NCBI GenBank assembly: GCA_949288175.1
Contig: CASEIV010000011.1
Span: forward strand, 1 to 64,000
DNA length: 64,000 nt
Direction: 5' to 3'
DNA from: an uncultured Eubacteriales bacterium
GTDB taxonomy: Bacteria > Bacillota > Clostridia > TANB77 > CAG-508
Below are positions 27,781 to 37,181 of this stretch, in pieces. The notes under the pieces are model-generated. The model saw nothing but the letters and a program-made list of their open reading frames with translations, searched no databases and had not been told where the DNA came from. Positions within the stretch are counted from its first letter, which is position 1. Each line of letters starts with the position of its first letter. A program made the position numbers and the translations under genes.

Positions 27781-29148
27781 ATGAATGTAGGATTTATATC
27801 ACTAGGTTGTAGTAAAAATTTAATTGATACAGAATGTTTAATAGGAATATTTAAAGATAATCGATATCAAGTTGTCAATGAAGAAGAAAAAGCAGATATT
27901 TTGGTAATTAACACTTGTGGATTCATAGAATCTGCAAAAGAGGAAGCAATTAATACAATACTAGAAATGGCAGAATATAAAAAACAAAGATGTCAATATT
28001 TAATCGTTATGGGATGCTTAGTTCAAAGGTATTATGACGATTTAGTAAAAGCTTTACCAGAAGTAGATTTATTCATAAAAATAGAAGATTATGATAAGTT
28101 ATGGGATAAAATAGAAGATTTACTAAAAAGAGGTATTGTCCAAAAAGAAAAGAAAAAGACAAGTAAAAAAATAACGGAAATACCACAAATGCCAATGCTA
28201 ACGAAGCAAGAATTTTTAAATAGAACGATTACAACAGGGAATAACTATGCCTATATAAAAATTGGAGAAGGATGTAGCAATAAGTGTACATATTGTGCGA
28301 TACCATATATTCGAGGTCCTTTTGCTAGTAGAAAAATGGAGGATATTTTAGAAGAGGCAAGTATGTTAGCTCAAAAAGGTATCAAAGAGTTAATTGTGAT
28401 AGCACAAGATACAACAAAATATGGAATAGATATATATGGAGAATCAAAATTAGCAGAACTATTGGAAAAATTAAGTAAAATAGAAGACATACAATGGGTT
28501 CGTTTCTTATATGCATATCCAGAAGGTATTACAGAGAAATTAATCCATGTTGTTGCAAATAATGATAAAATTGCTAACTATTTTGATATACCAATTCAAC
28601 ATATTTCTAATACGATATTAAAAAGAATGAATCGAAGAACTAGTAAAGAACAAATAGAAAATTTACTAAAAACGATTAGAGAAAATATATCAGATGTTGT
28701 TTTAAGAACAAGTTTAATTGTAGGATTTCCAGGAGAAACAAAAGAAGATTTTGAAGAATTAAAAGAATTTGTAAGAACTGCAAAATTTGATAAATTAGGT
28801 GCATTTATGTATTCAAAAGAAGATGGAACACCGGCAGAAAAATTGCCAAATCAAATTCATGGAAATACCAAGAAAGCAAGATATCATCAAATTATGCAAA
28901 TACAACAAGAGATTTCAAAAGAACTTCAGAGTAAAAAAATTGGTAAAACATATGAAGTATTAGTTGAAGATATGTCTTTTGACGGTAAATATTATATTGG
29001 AAGAACTATGCAAGATGTACCAGAAATGGATGGAATTGTATATATAAAAAATAAAATTAATAAAAAGCCGGAAGAAGTTGTAAATCACTTTATAAACTGT
29101 AAAGTAACAGAGGTTAGTGATTATGATGTAATTGCTGAAATGATATAG
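27781..29148 (+). CDS. rimO: ribosomal protein uS12 methylthiotransferase RimO
   Basis: RimO is a radical-SAM enzyme that methylthiolates an Asp of ribosomal protein S12. The 455-residue protein has the N-terminal MTTase domain with Cys in SLGCSKN, NTCGF and VMGCL for one cluster. The radical-SAM CxxxCxxC is in GCSNKCTYCAIP near 165, and a C-terminal TRAM domain follows. Length and motifs are complete. GGAGAGAGG precedes the ATG, 40 bases after rng. Confidence 0.96.
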   Translation: MNVGFISLGCSKNLIDTECLIGIFKDNRYQVVNEEEKADILVINTCGFIESAKEEAINTILEMAEYKKQRCQYLIVMGCLVQRYYDDLVKALPEVDLFIKIEDYDKLWDKIEDLLKRGIVQKEKKKTSKKITEIPQMPMLTKQEFLNRTITTGNNYAYIKIGEGCSNKCTYCAIPYIRGPFASRKMEDILEEASMLAQKGIKELIVIAQDTTKYGIDIYGESKLAELLEKLSKIEDIQWVRFLYAYPEGITEKLIHVVANNDKIANYFDIPIQHISNTILKRMNRRTSKEQIENLLKTIRENISDVVLRTSLIVGFPGETKEDFEELKEFVRTAKFDKLGAFMYSKEDGTPAEKLPNQIHGNTKKARYHQIMQIQQEISKELQSKKIGKTYEVLVEDMSFDGKYYIGRTMQDVPEMDGIVYIKNKINKKPEEVVNHFINCKVTEVSDYDVIAEMI

Positions 29149-29183
29149 TCACCTAAGAATATATAGGTGGCTTTTCGTTATTT

Positions 29184-29428
29184 TGTTACAGTTCAGACCC
29201 AAACGCAGGAAAGGTTATATATATTATTTTTCATATCTTGTGTGTCGCAACCACTCATGTTGAAAGATAGATTTTAAATAGTCTTAAATAAATTTAATCC
29301 TATCTAAAATCTATTTTCAACGAAAGAAGGTTGCTCCAATCGCACTCGCTTTTGCTCGTTTGGTCGCTTACGCGATATTTCAAAATAATATATATAACCT
29401 TTCCTGCGTTTGGGTCTGAACTGTAACG
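29184..29428. repeat. long fold-back element, family R1 copy 2
   Basis: It has the same ends and core as the element at 25569. Its outer arms have a different sequence (GACCCAAACGCAGGAAAGG against CCTTTCCTGCGTTTGGGTC) that is again self-complementary. The arms of the two copies therefore changed together. It lies between rimO and trpS. Confidence 0.85.
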
Positions 29429-29466
29429 TTATTTTATACGGATTTTTTCAGATAAATGGAAATTAC

Positions 29467-29495
29467 TTGAAAAATCATATATAATCTAGTATAAT
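29467..29495 (+). promoter_or_regulatory. sigma-A promoter of trpS
   Basis: TTGAAA (29467-29472), a 17-base spacer and a perfect TATAAT (29490-29495) lie about 80 bases before trpS. Confidence 0.65.
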
Positions 29496-29573
29496 AATGA
29501 TATTAAAAACGAGAAAAAAGAGAACATCTTTTACAATAGAGAGTGCATTTTGAAGAAAGGAATGAGTTGATTT

Positions 29574-30584
29574 ATGAAAAAAAGAGTATTAACAGGAGAT
29601 AGACCAACAGGCAAGTTACATATAGGACATTATTTTGGTTCATTAAAAAAGAGAGTAGAAATGCAAAATAGTGGAGATTATGATATTTATATATTAATTG
29701 CAGATGTGCAAGCATTAACAGACAATTTTAACAATCCAGAAAAAGTAAGAAAAAATGTCAGAGAATTGGCTATGGATTATTTAGCATGTGGAATAGATCC
29801 AGAGAAAACAACGATATATATTCAATCTATGATACCAGAAACAGCTGAACTAACGGTATATTATTCAAATTTGGTAACCATTGCAAGACTTCAAAGAAAT
29901 CCAACGGTAAAAACAGAAATTGCACAAAAGAAAGAATTATTCGGAGAAAGTGTAACTTATGGATTTTTAGGATATCCAGTAAGTCAAGCAGCAGATATTA
30001 CGACTTTTCAAGGAGAATTGATTCCAACAGGAGAAGACCAAGAACCATTGATTGAACAATGTAGAGAAATTGTTAGAAAATTTAATAGTATTTATGGAGA
30101 GGTATTAACAGAACCTAAAATTGTTTTATCAGAAGGAAAAAGAATTAAAGGGTTAGATGGTAATGAAAAAATGGGAAAATCTCTTGGCAATGCTATTTAT
30201 TTGTCAGATTCAGAAGAGGAAATCACTAAAAAAGTGATGAGTGCAGTTACAGATCCTAATAGAATAAAAAAAGATGATTTAGGAAACCCTGATATATGTA
30301 TGGTAGCATATTATCATAAATTATTTTCTACAAAAGAAGAAATCGATACCATATGTGCAGAATGTAAAGCAGGAAAAAGAGGATGTGTTGCTTGTAAAAA
30401 ACAATTAGCCAAAAATATTAGCGAATATTTGAGACCAATTAGAGAAAAAAGAAAATATTATGAAGAGAATCCAGAACTAGTGGATAAAATTTTAAAAGAA
30501 GGTACAGAAAAAGCTAGAAAAACAGCACAAGAAACAATGCAAAAGGTAAAAAAAGCAATGAAATTAGATTATTTTGAAGAATAG
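29574..30584 (+). CDS. trpS: tryptophanyl-tRNA synthetase
   Basis: TrpRS charges tRNA-Trp. The 336-residue class I synthetase has the HIGH signature in PTGKLHIGHYFGSL near 12-25 and the KMSKS loop as EKMGKSLGN near 200. Four cysteines (CAEC, CVAC) near 259-274 suggest a bound metal. I see no T-box leader in the upstream 140 bases; a plain promoter is there instead. Confidence 0.95.
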   Translation: MKKRVLTGDRPTGKLHIGHYFGSLKKRVEMQNSGDYDIYILIADVQALTDNFNNPEKVRKNVRELAMDYLACGIDPEKTTIYIQSMIPETAELTVYYSNLVTIARLQRNPTVKTEIAQKKELFGESVTYGFLGYPVSQAADITTFQGELIPTGEDQEPLIEQCREIVRKFNSIYGEVLTEPKIVLSEGKRIKGLDGNEKMGKSLGNAIYLSDSEEEITKKVMSAVTDPNRIKKDDLGNPDICMVAYYHKLFSTKEEIDTICAECKAGKRGCVACKKQLAKNISEYLRPIREKRKYYEENPELVDKILKEGTEKARKTAQETMQKVKKAMKLDYFEE

Positions 30585-30599
30585 AAAGGGAGAGCACAT

Positions 30600-31685
30600 A
30601 TGGGATTATTCAAAAGAAATAAAAGAGGACCAAAGAAAGCAGAACAAACTGGGACAAGTAACCGAGAAAATGGAGTAGGAGAATATAATTATAAAAGTAG
30701 AGATAAAGGATATTTGATTAAGATATTGGGAGTAGAAGGGGTTAAGCTTGTACAATATAGCAATAGTGAAAGAACAAAACTTATGTTAGCAAAAGCAATC
30801 AAATTAAGAGAAGGTGGTACCTTCATGTTTGATGAAGTAAAAAATATTGCATTTGAATTGAACGAAAGTCAACTGCTAAATTACGATGTATTACAAGCAG
30901 TAGCATATCAATATGAACTTCAAAAAAATTCAAAAGGTGAAGGGTGTCAATATTTGGGGATTGTAGATAGGACGGGAAATGGGTATAAAATAACAAGATA
31001 TAGTTCTGGTGTGGAAGATCACATAAAGCAACAAATTGATCCAATGATTATAGCACAAAAAGAACAAAAAAGAAGAGATGCTGATAAAAGATATAGACAG
31101 AGGCAAATAGATGAAAGACAATCATTATATAAGGAAAGTTTAAAAGCACAAGAGTATATTGATGCAAAGAAAAGAGAATATAATCAAAGAAAAGCAAATC
31201 CGTATTTATACAAAGCTGGTCAATATGAAGTAAATGGGAAAAATTATGAGAATTATAATGGGATTAATCTTCAAACTGGAGAAATTTTGAGAATCCGACA
31301 TTTAGATAAAGTAGTAAAAACGAAAGACACAGGAATATACTTATATCAAGGTAATATTTATTCAACACCAAATGAGGGTGATCTAGAAGTTTTTAAAGGT
31401 AGAAATCCAGGAGAAGTACCAGTATGTTTTGAATTACCTAAGAGACTGTCTGATATAGTGAATGAACAAAATCCAGAAGAAATAAGAAGTGTGTTAGAAC
31501 TATTATCTAGTGCAAGAAATTATTCTATAAATGAAGGATTGGTATATTTAGGAGAAATTGATGAAAAATGGGCAGTCAATTTTAGACCAGAATCAACGCA
31601 TTTTAGGGAAAGAGTAAAAGAATTAAAAACAAGATATTATCAAAAAAATGGTAATAAGAATTTAGGGCAAATTTATGGAGAATGA
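30600..31685 (+). CDS. conserved-looking protein of unknown function
   Basis: I do not recognise this 361-residue protein. It has a basic N-terminus (MGLFKRNKRGPKKAEQ) and a globular part to about 150. A long charged helix with many Lys, Arg and Gln residues follows (about 155-195, possible coiled coil), then a second globular part. No signal peptide or membrane segment is visible. It begins 15 bases after trpS and 27 before obg with good ribosome sites, so it is likely part of a trpS-obg operon. A cytoplasmic role is all that can be said. Confidence 0.6.
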   Translation: MGLFKRNKRGPKKAEQTGTSNRENGVGEYNYKSRDKGYLIKILGVEGVKLVQYSNSERTKLMLAKAIKLREGGTFMFDEVKNIAFELNESQLLNYDVLQAVAYQYELQKNSKGEGCQYLGIVDRTGNGYKITRYSSGVEDHIKQQIDPMIIAQKEQKRRDADKRYRQRQIDERQSLYKESLKAQEYIDAKKREYNQRKANPYLYKAGQYEVNGKNYENYNGINLQTGEILRIRHLDKVVKTKDTGIYLYQGNIYSTPNEGDLEVFKGRNPGEVPVCFELPKRLSDIVNEQNPEEIRSVLELLSSARNYSINEGLVYLGEIDEKWAVNFRPESTHFRERVKELKTRYYQKNGNKNLGQIYGE

Positions 31686-31700
31686 TATCATAAGAATTAA

Positions 31701-32984
<1,284 letters not shown>

Positions 32985-33007
32985 AATAAAAAAATTAAGA
33001 TTACCAG

Positions 33008-33036
33008 TTGACGAATGGGCAAAAAAATGGTATAAC
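33008..33036 (+). promoter_or_regulatory. promoter of tRNA-Glu
   Basis: TTGACG (33008-33013), 17 bases and TATAAC (33031-33036) lie 16 bases before the tRNA. Confidence 0.65.
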
Positions 33037-33052
33037 TATAAAGTAATTTTAT

Positions 33053-33127
33053 GGCCCCTTGGTCAAGCGGTTAAGACGCCACCCTCTCAAGGTGGAATCA
33101 TGGGTTCGATTCCCGTAGGGGTCACCA
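33053..33127 (+). tRNA. tRNA-Glu(CUC)
   Basis: The 75-base gene with encoded CCA folds fully: acceptor GGCCCCT/AGGGGTC (one G-U pair), anticodon stem CCACC/GGTGG, loop CTCTCAA and T arm GGTTCGATTCC. The anticodon CTC reads GAG (Glu). It has no intron. Confidence 0.93.
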
Positions 33128-33139
33128 TATATTAAAAGG

Positions 33140-33202
33140 GAGTAGCTTTTCATTACTAATCAACAGTCGCGATAATTATTATCTGGTTAGTAAGCTTTTT
33201 TA
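33140..33202 (+). terminator. terminator after tRNA-Glu
   Basis: ATTACTAATCA pairs with TGGTTAGTAAG, followed by CTTTTTTA. The rest of the gap to 33497 holds a second hairpin and a repeat listed separately. Confidence 0.6.
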
Positions 33203-33212
33203 TGAAGTAAGC

Positions 33213-33253
33213 AAGACTTTTAAAAGGATAAATCTTTTTAAGAGTCTTTTTTT
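33213..33253 (+). terminator. second terminator-like hairpin
   Basis: AAGACTTTTAAAA pairs with TTTTTAAGAGTCTT, followed by seven T. Confidence 0.6.
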
Positions 33254-33300
33254 GTTGAAAATGAAAAATTGCTTTTTCTTATTCAACAAAAAACAACGTT
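33244..33300. repeat. small hairpin repeat, copy 1
   Basis: Arms TTGTTGAA/TTCAACAA flank a constant AAAAATTGCTTTT loop and are followed by CAACGTT. The same layout with different but complementary arms is at 61653-61710. Confidence 0.6.
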
Positions 33301-33497
33301 GCACAGAAAAATTGCAGAGCAATTAAAAAGATTTTATTTCCTAATTTAAAGGAAAGGGAGGCTATGAAAATGTAAAAATAGGAGTTAATAACATATTGAA
33401 ATTTTTACAGAAAAATAAGGCCAAAATATTGATATATTTTCATTGTTTGGATAAAATAAAAATGAAAGTATGCGGAAAAAATAAAGGAGGAAAAAAA

Positions 33498-36227
33498 TTG
33501 GAAACTAAAAACTGGTTTAGCAAAGAAGTAAAGGATGTTGAAAAAGAACTAGAAACAAATCAAGAAACAGGTTTATCACAAGAAGAAGTAGTAAAAAGAA
33601 GAGAAACATATGGATTGAATCAATTAAAAGAAAAGAAGAAAAAATCTTTGTTCATGAGATTTGTAGACCAATTTAAAGATTTTTCAATTATTATTTTAAT
33701 TATTGCTGCCATTGTATCAGGATTTGTAGGAGTGGCAGAAGGAGAAGGCATTACAGATACGATTATTATCTTAATTGTTGTTATTTTAAATGCAGTGATT
33801 GGTGTTACACAAGAATCAAAAGCAGAAAAATCACTAGAAGCTTTACAAAAATTAACAGACCATGCCTCTAAAGTTATCAGAGATGGAAATGTAACCGTTG
33901 TTCCAGCAAAAGAGTTAGTCCCAGGAGATATTGTTGTACTAGATACAGGAGACTATATTCCAGCAGATTTAAGAATTATAGAAGCAGTGAATTTAAAAAC
34001 ACAAGAATCTTCTTTAACAGGAGAATCTGTACCAGTTGATAAAACAACAGAAAAAATTGATGGAGAAGATATTGGAATTGGTGATAGAACCAATATGTTA
34101 TTCTCATCTAGTTTAGTAACATATGGTAGAGGAAAAGGAATTGTTGTAGAAACAGGAATGACAACAGAAGTGGGAAAAATTGCAGAAATGATCAATGAAT
34201 CAGAAGAACAAATTACACCTTTACAACAAAAATTGAACAAATTAGGAAAAACATTAGGAATTGCAGCAATCATTATTTGTATTGTTATCTTTATTATAGG
34301 ATTATTCCAAAACAAAGAACCAATTCATATGTTTATGACAGCTGTATCATTAGCAGTAGCAGCAATACCAGAAGGATTGGTAGCTGTATCAACGATTGTA
34401 TTGGCAATTGGTGTACAAAAAATGGTTAAGAGAAATGCAATTGTTAAGAGATTACCTGCAGTTGAAACATTAGGAAGTGCAACAGTTATTTGTTCAGATA
34501 AAACAGGAACCTTGACACAAAATAAAATGACAGTAGAAAAAGTATTTTTAAATGGTGAAATAAAAGACTTAAGTGAAATTGATAGTAAAAATGTGTCAGA
34601 TGATATGACCACATTGGTATATGCCAATATGTTATGTAATGATACCAAAATTGCAAAAGATGGAACATTGACAGGAGATCCAACAGAAACTGCATTGGTA
34701 GATATGGCATTCACATTGAATTTTGACCCATCCATTTATGATAGAATGACACGTATTGCAGAAGTACCATTTGACTCAGATAGAAAATTGATGACAACTG
34801 TTAATAAAGTACATGACAACTATATAGCTTACACCAAAGGTGGTGTGGATGAATTACTAAGAATTTGTAAAGGATATGTATATAATCATGAAATAAAAAA
34901 TGACTTAGACAATTATGCAGTTACGATAAGACAAAAAAATGAAGAAATGGCAAAAGAGGCTTTAAGAGTTTTAGCTTGTGGATATAAAGAATTTGACCAT
35001 GAACCAACAAAAGAAGAATTAGAAAACATTGAAAGTGATTTAATCTTTGTGGGTATGGTTGGAATGATAGATCCACCAAGAGAAGAAGCAAAAAAAGCAG
35101 TAGAAAAATGTAAAACAGCAGGAATCAAAACGGTTATGATTACAGGTGACCATAAAATCACAGCAACTGCTATTGCAAAGAAATTAGGAATCTTGGAAAA
35201 TGAAGATGAAGCCATTACTGGTGCAGAATTAGAAAAAATGACTGATGAAGACTTACAAAAAAATGTAAGACATTACTCTGTGTATGCGAGAGTATCTCCA
35301 GAACATAAAGTTAGAATTGTAAAAGCATGGCAAAAAAATGGCGAAATTGTAGCCATGACAGGTGATGGTGTCAATGATAGTCCTGCATTAAAAACATCAG
35401 ATATTGGTTGTGCAATGGGTGTTGTTGGAACAGACGTTGCCAAAGAAGCAGCAGATGTTATCTTAACAGATGATAACTTTGCAACGATTGTATCAGCAGT
35501 AGAAGAAGGTAGAAGAATTTATGACAATATATTAAAAGTTATCCAATTCTTATTATCAAGTAACATAGGTGAAGTGGTTGTATTATTCTTAGCAACACTA
35601 TTAACACCATTATTTGCACAATGGTTTGGAATTACAGATATAACACACTTAGAAATCTTATTACCAATACACATCTTATGGATTAACTTAGTAACAGACT
35701 CTTTACCAGCATTAGCATTAGCTTTTGACCCAGCAAATGCCGATATCATGAATAGAAAACCAAATAAGCCAGGAAAAGGTGTATTTACCAAAGGAATGAC
35801 ATGGAGAGTGATCTATCAAGGTGTTATGATAGGATTATTAACACTAGGAGCATTTATGATAGGTCTTGCAACAACTACAGAACCAATCGATGGATTAACA
35901 TTAGATGAATCAAAAATAGAAGTAGGTCAAACAATGGCATTTGTAACATTAGCCTTTTCAGAATTAGTACATGTATTTAATGTAAGAAATAACAAAAAAT
36001 CTATCTTTAAAACAAAAGTATTTAATAATAGTAAATTAATATGGGCAGTACTTGGATCAGCAGTATTGATGGGCGTTATCTTAGCAGTACCTGCCTTAAG
36101 AGGAATCTTTAGTATACCAGTATTACCAACACAAAATATTTTAGAATTAGTTGGTTTAGTGATTTCACCATTAATTATTGTAGAATTGTTTAAATTGTTT
36201 AGGATTAATAGTTTTAAGGATGAATAA
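33498..36227 (+). CDS. P-type calcium-transporting ATPase
   Basis: This 909-residue P2-type ATPase exports Ca2+ from the cytoplasm. It has the N-terminal actuator, LTGESVPVDK and PEGL in helix 4 (a Ca-binding feature). The phosphorylation motif CSDKTGTLTQ, the KGGVDELL nucleotide site and MTGDGVNDSPAL are present, as are ten membrane helices. The start is taken as TTG 33498, because AAAGGAGG lies seven bases upstream and METKNWFSKEV matches the family start; the longer frame from 33396 has no site. It is monocistronic with a terminator. No in-frame CGG is found in 909 codons. Confidence 0.93.
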   Translation: METKNWFSKEVKDVEKELETNQETGLSQEEVVKRRETYGLNQLKEKKKKSLFMRFVDQFKDFSIIILIIAAIVSGFVGVAEGEGITDTIIILIVVILNAVIGVTQESKAEKSLEALQKLTDHASKVIRDGNVTVVPAKELVPGDIVVLDTGDYIPADLRIIEAVNLKTQESSLTGESVPVDKTTEKIDGEDIGIGDRTNMLFSSSLVTYGRGKGIVVETGMTTEVGKIAEMINESEEQITPLQQKLNKLGKTLGIAAIIICIVIFIIGLFQNKEPIHMFMTAVSLAVAAIPEGLVAVSTIVLAIGVQKMVKRNAIVKRLPAVETLGSATVICSDKTGTLTQNKMTVEKVFLNGEIKDLSEIDSKNVSDDMTTLVYANMLCNDTKIAKDGTLTGDPTETALVDMAFTLNFDPSIYDRMTRIAEVPFDSDRKLMTTVNKVHDNYIAYTKGGVDELLRICKGYVYNHEIKNDLDNYAVTIRQKNEEMAKEALRVLACGYKEFDHEPTKEELENIESDLIFVGMVGMIDPPREEAKKAVEKCKTAGIKTVMITGDHKITATAIAKKLGILENEDEAITGAELEKMTDEDLQKNVRHYSVYARVSPEHKVRIVKAWQKNGEIVAMTGDGVNDSPALKTSDIGCAMGVVGTDVAKEAADVILTDDNFATIVSAVEEGRRIYDNILKVIQFLLSSNIGEVVVLFLATLLTPLFAQWFGITDITHLEILLPIHILWINLVTDSLPALALAFDPANADIMNRKPNKPGKGVFTKGMTWRVIYQGVMIGLLTLGAFMIGLATTTEPIDGLTLDESKIEVGQTMAFVTLAFSELVHVFNVRNNKKSIFKTKVFNNSKLIWAVLGSAVLMGVILAVPALRGIFSIPVLPTQNILELVGLVISPLIIVELFKLFRINSFKDE

Positions 36228-36255
36228 AAAAAGTAGGGGTTCCTACTTTTTTTTG
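36226..36255 (+). terminator. terminator after P-type ATPase gene
   Basis: AAAAAAAGTAGG and CCTACTTTTTTTT form a perfect stem ending in a T-run. Confidence 0.85.
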
Positions 36256-36361
36256 TGCATAAAATTATATACAGCCTTAATAAAAAATTAATAAATCCTC
36301 TATTTAATATTAATAAAAATGTGGTATAGTATATATGCTAGAAGATAAAGGAGGAAAAATT

Positions 36362-37078
36362 ATGTATAATATATTAGTAGTAGATGATGATAAAGAAATC
36401 GTAAATGCCATTGAAATTTACTTATCACAAGAAGGATATCATATTATAAAAGCCTATGATGGAGAAGAGGCTTTAGAAAAATTAAAAGAAAATGAAATTC
36501 ATTTAATTATTTTAGATATCATGATGCCAAATAAAGATGGAATTGAAACATTGCAAGAAATTAGAAAGGATAAAACGATTCCTGTCATTATGCTTTCTGC
36601 AAAATCAGAAGATTATGATAAGATTTCAGGATTAAATACAGGAGCAGATGATTATGTGACAAAACCATTTAATCCATTGGAATTAATTGCAAGAGTAAAA
36701 TCCAATATCAGAAGATATGTGGATTTTAGCCATGCAAATGATACAAATGGAAAGAATAAAAATCAAAAAGAAAAAGTATTAAAAACAGGCACTTTAGAAA
36801 TGAATGATGAAACAAAAAAGGTTATGGTAGATGGAAAAGACATCAAGTTAACAGCGACAGAATATAACATATTAAAGTTTTTATTAGAAAACAAAGGAAA
36901 AGTATATTCTATTGAACAAATTTATGAAAATGTTTGGAATGAAGAAAGTTATGGTGCAGAAAATATTATTGCTGTACATATTAGACATATCAGAGAGAAA
37001 ATAGAAATTAATCCAAAAGACCCTAAATATTTAAAAGTTATCTGGGGAATTGGATATAAAGTAGAAGATATTTCATAA
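36362..37078 (+). CDS. OmpR-family response regulator
   Basis: The 238-residue regulator has a receiver domain (DDD near 8-10, LDIMMPNKDG with phospho-Asp near 52, Lys in TKPF near 104) and a winged-helix DNA-binding domain (about 140-238, NILKFLLENKGKVYS...VHIRHIREKI). A charged linker separates them. The start is ATG 36362 after AAAGGAGG. It pairs with the histidine kinase 100 bases downstream. An extended -10 TGGTATAGT lies about 35 bases upstream. The pair resembles VanR/VanS-type systems; the signal is unknown. Confidence 0.92.
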   Translation: MYNILVVDDDKEIVNAIEIYLSQEGYHIIKAYDGEEALEKLKENEIHLIILDIMMPNKDGIETLQEIRKDKTIPVIMLSAKSEDYDKISGLNTGADDYVTKPFNPLELIARVKSNIRRYVDFSHANDTNGKNKNQKEKVLKTGTLEMNDETKKVMVDGKDIKLTATEYNILKFLLENKGKVYSIEQIYENVWNEESYGAENIIAVHIRHIREKIEINPKDPKYLKVIWGIGYKVEDIS

Positions 37079-37181
37079 CTTGAAAACTCTGTCAATCAAA
37101 AGATAATTCTAGTATTCGAATAAAAATTTCAACAAAACATAGCAAAAATAGAAATATGAAAAATAAAAAGAAGGTGAGTAC

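Noticed and set aside
25560-29430. The repeats at 25.6 and 29.2 kb as a CRISPR or part of one
   Set aside because: There are only two long palindromic copies 3.6 kb apart, with no short direct repeats, spacers or cas genes.
29430-29573. T-box leader for trpS
   Set aside because: No T-box sequence, specifier loop or terminator pair is visible; a simple promoter is present 80 bases upstream.
33396-33497. Longer N-terminus of the P-type ATPase from 33396
   Set aside because: No ribosome site is present, composition is unlike the family N-terminus, and a strong AAAGGAGG precedes TTG 33498.
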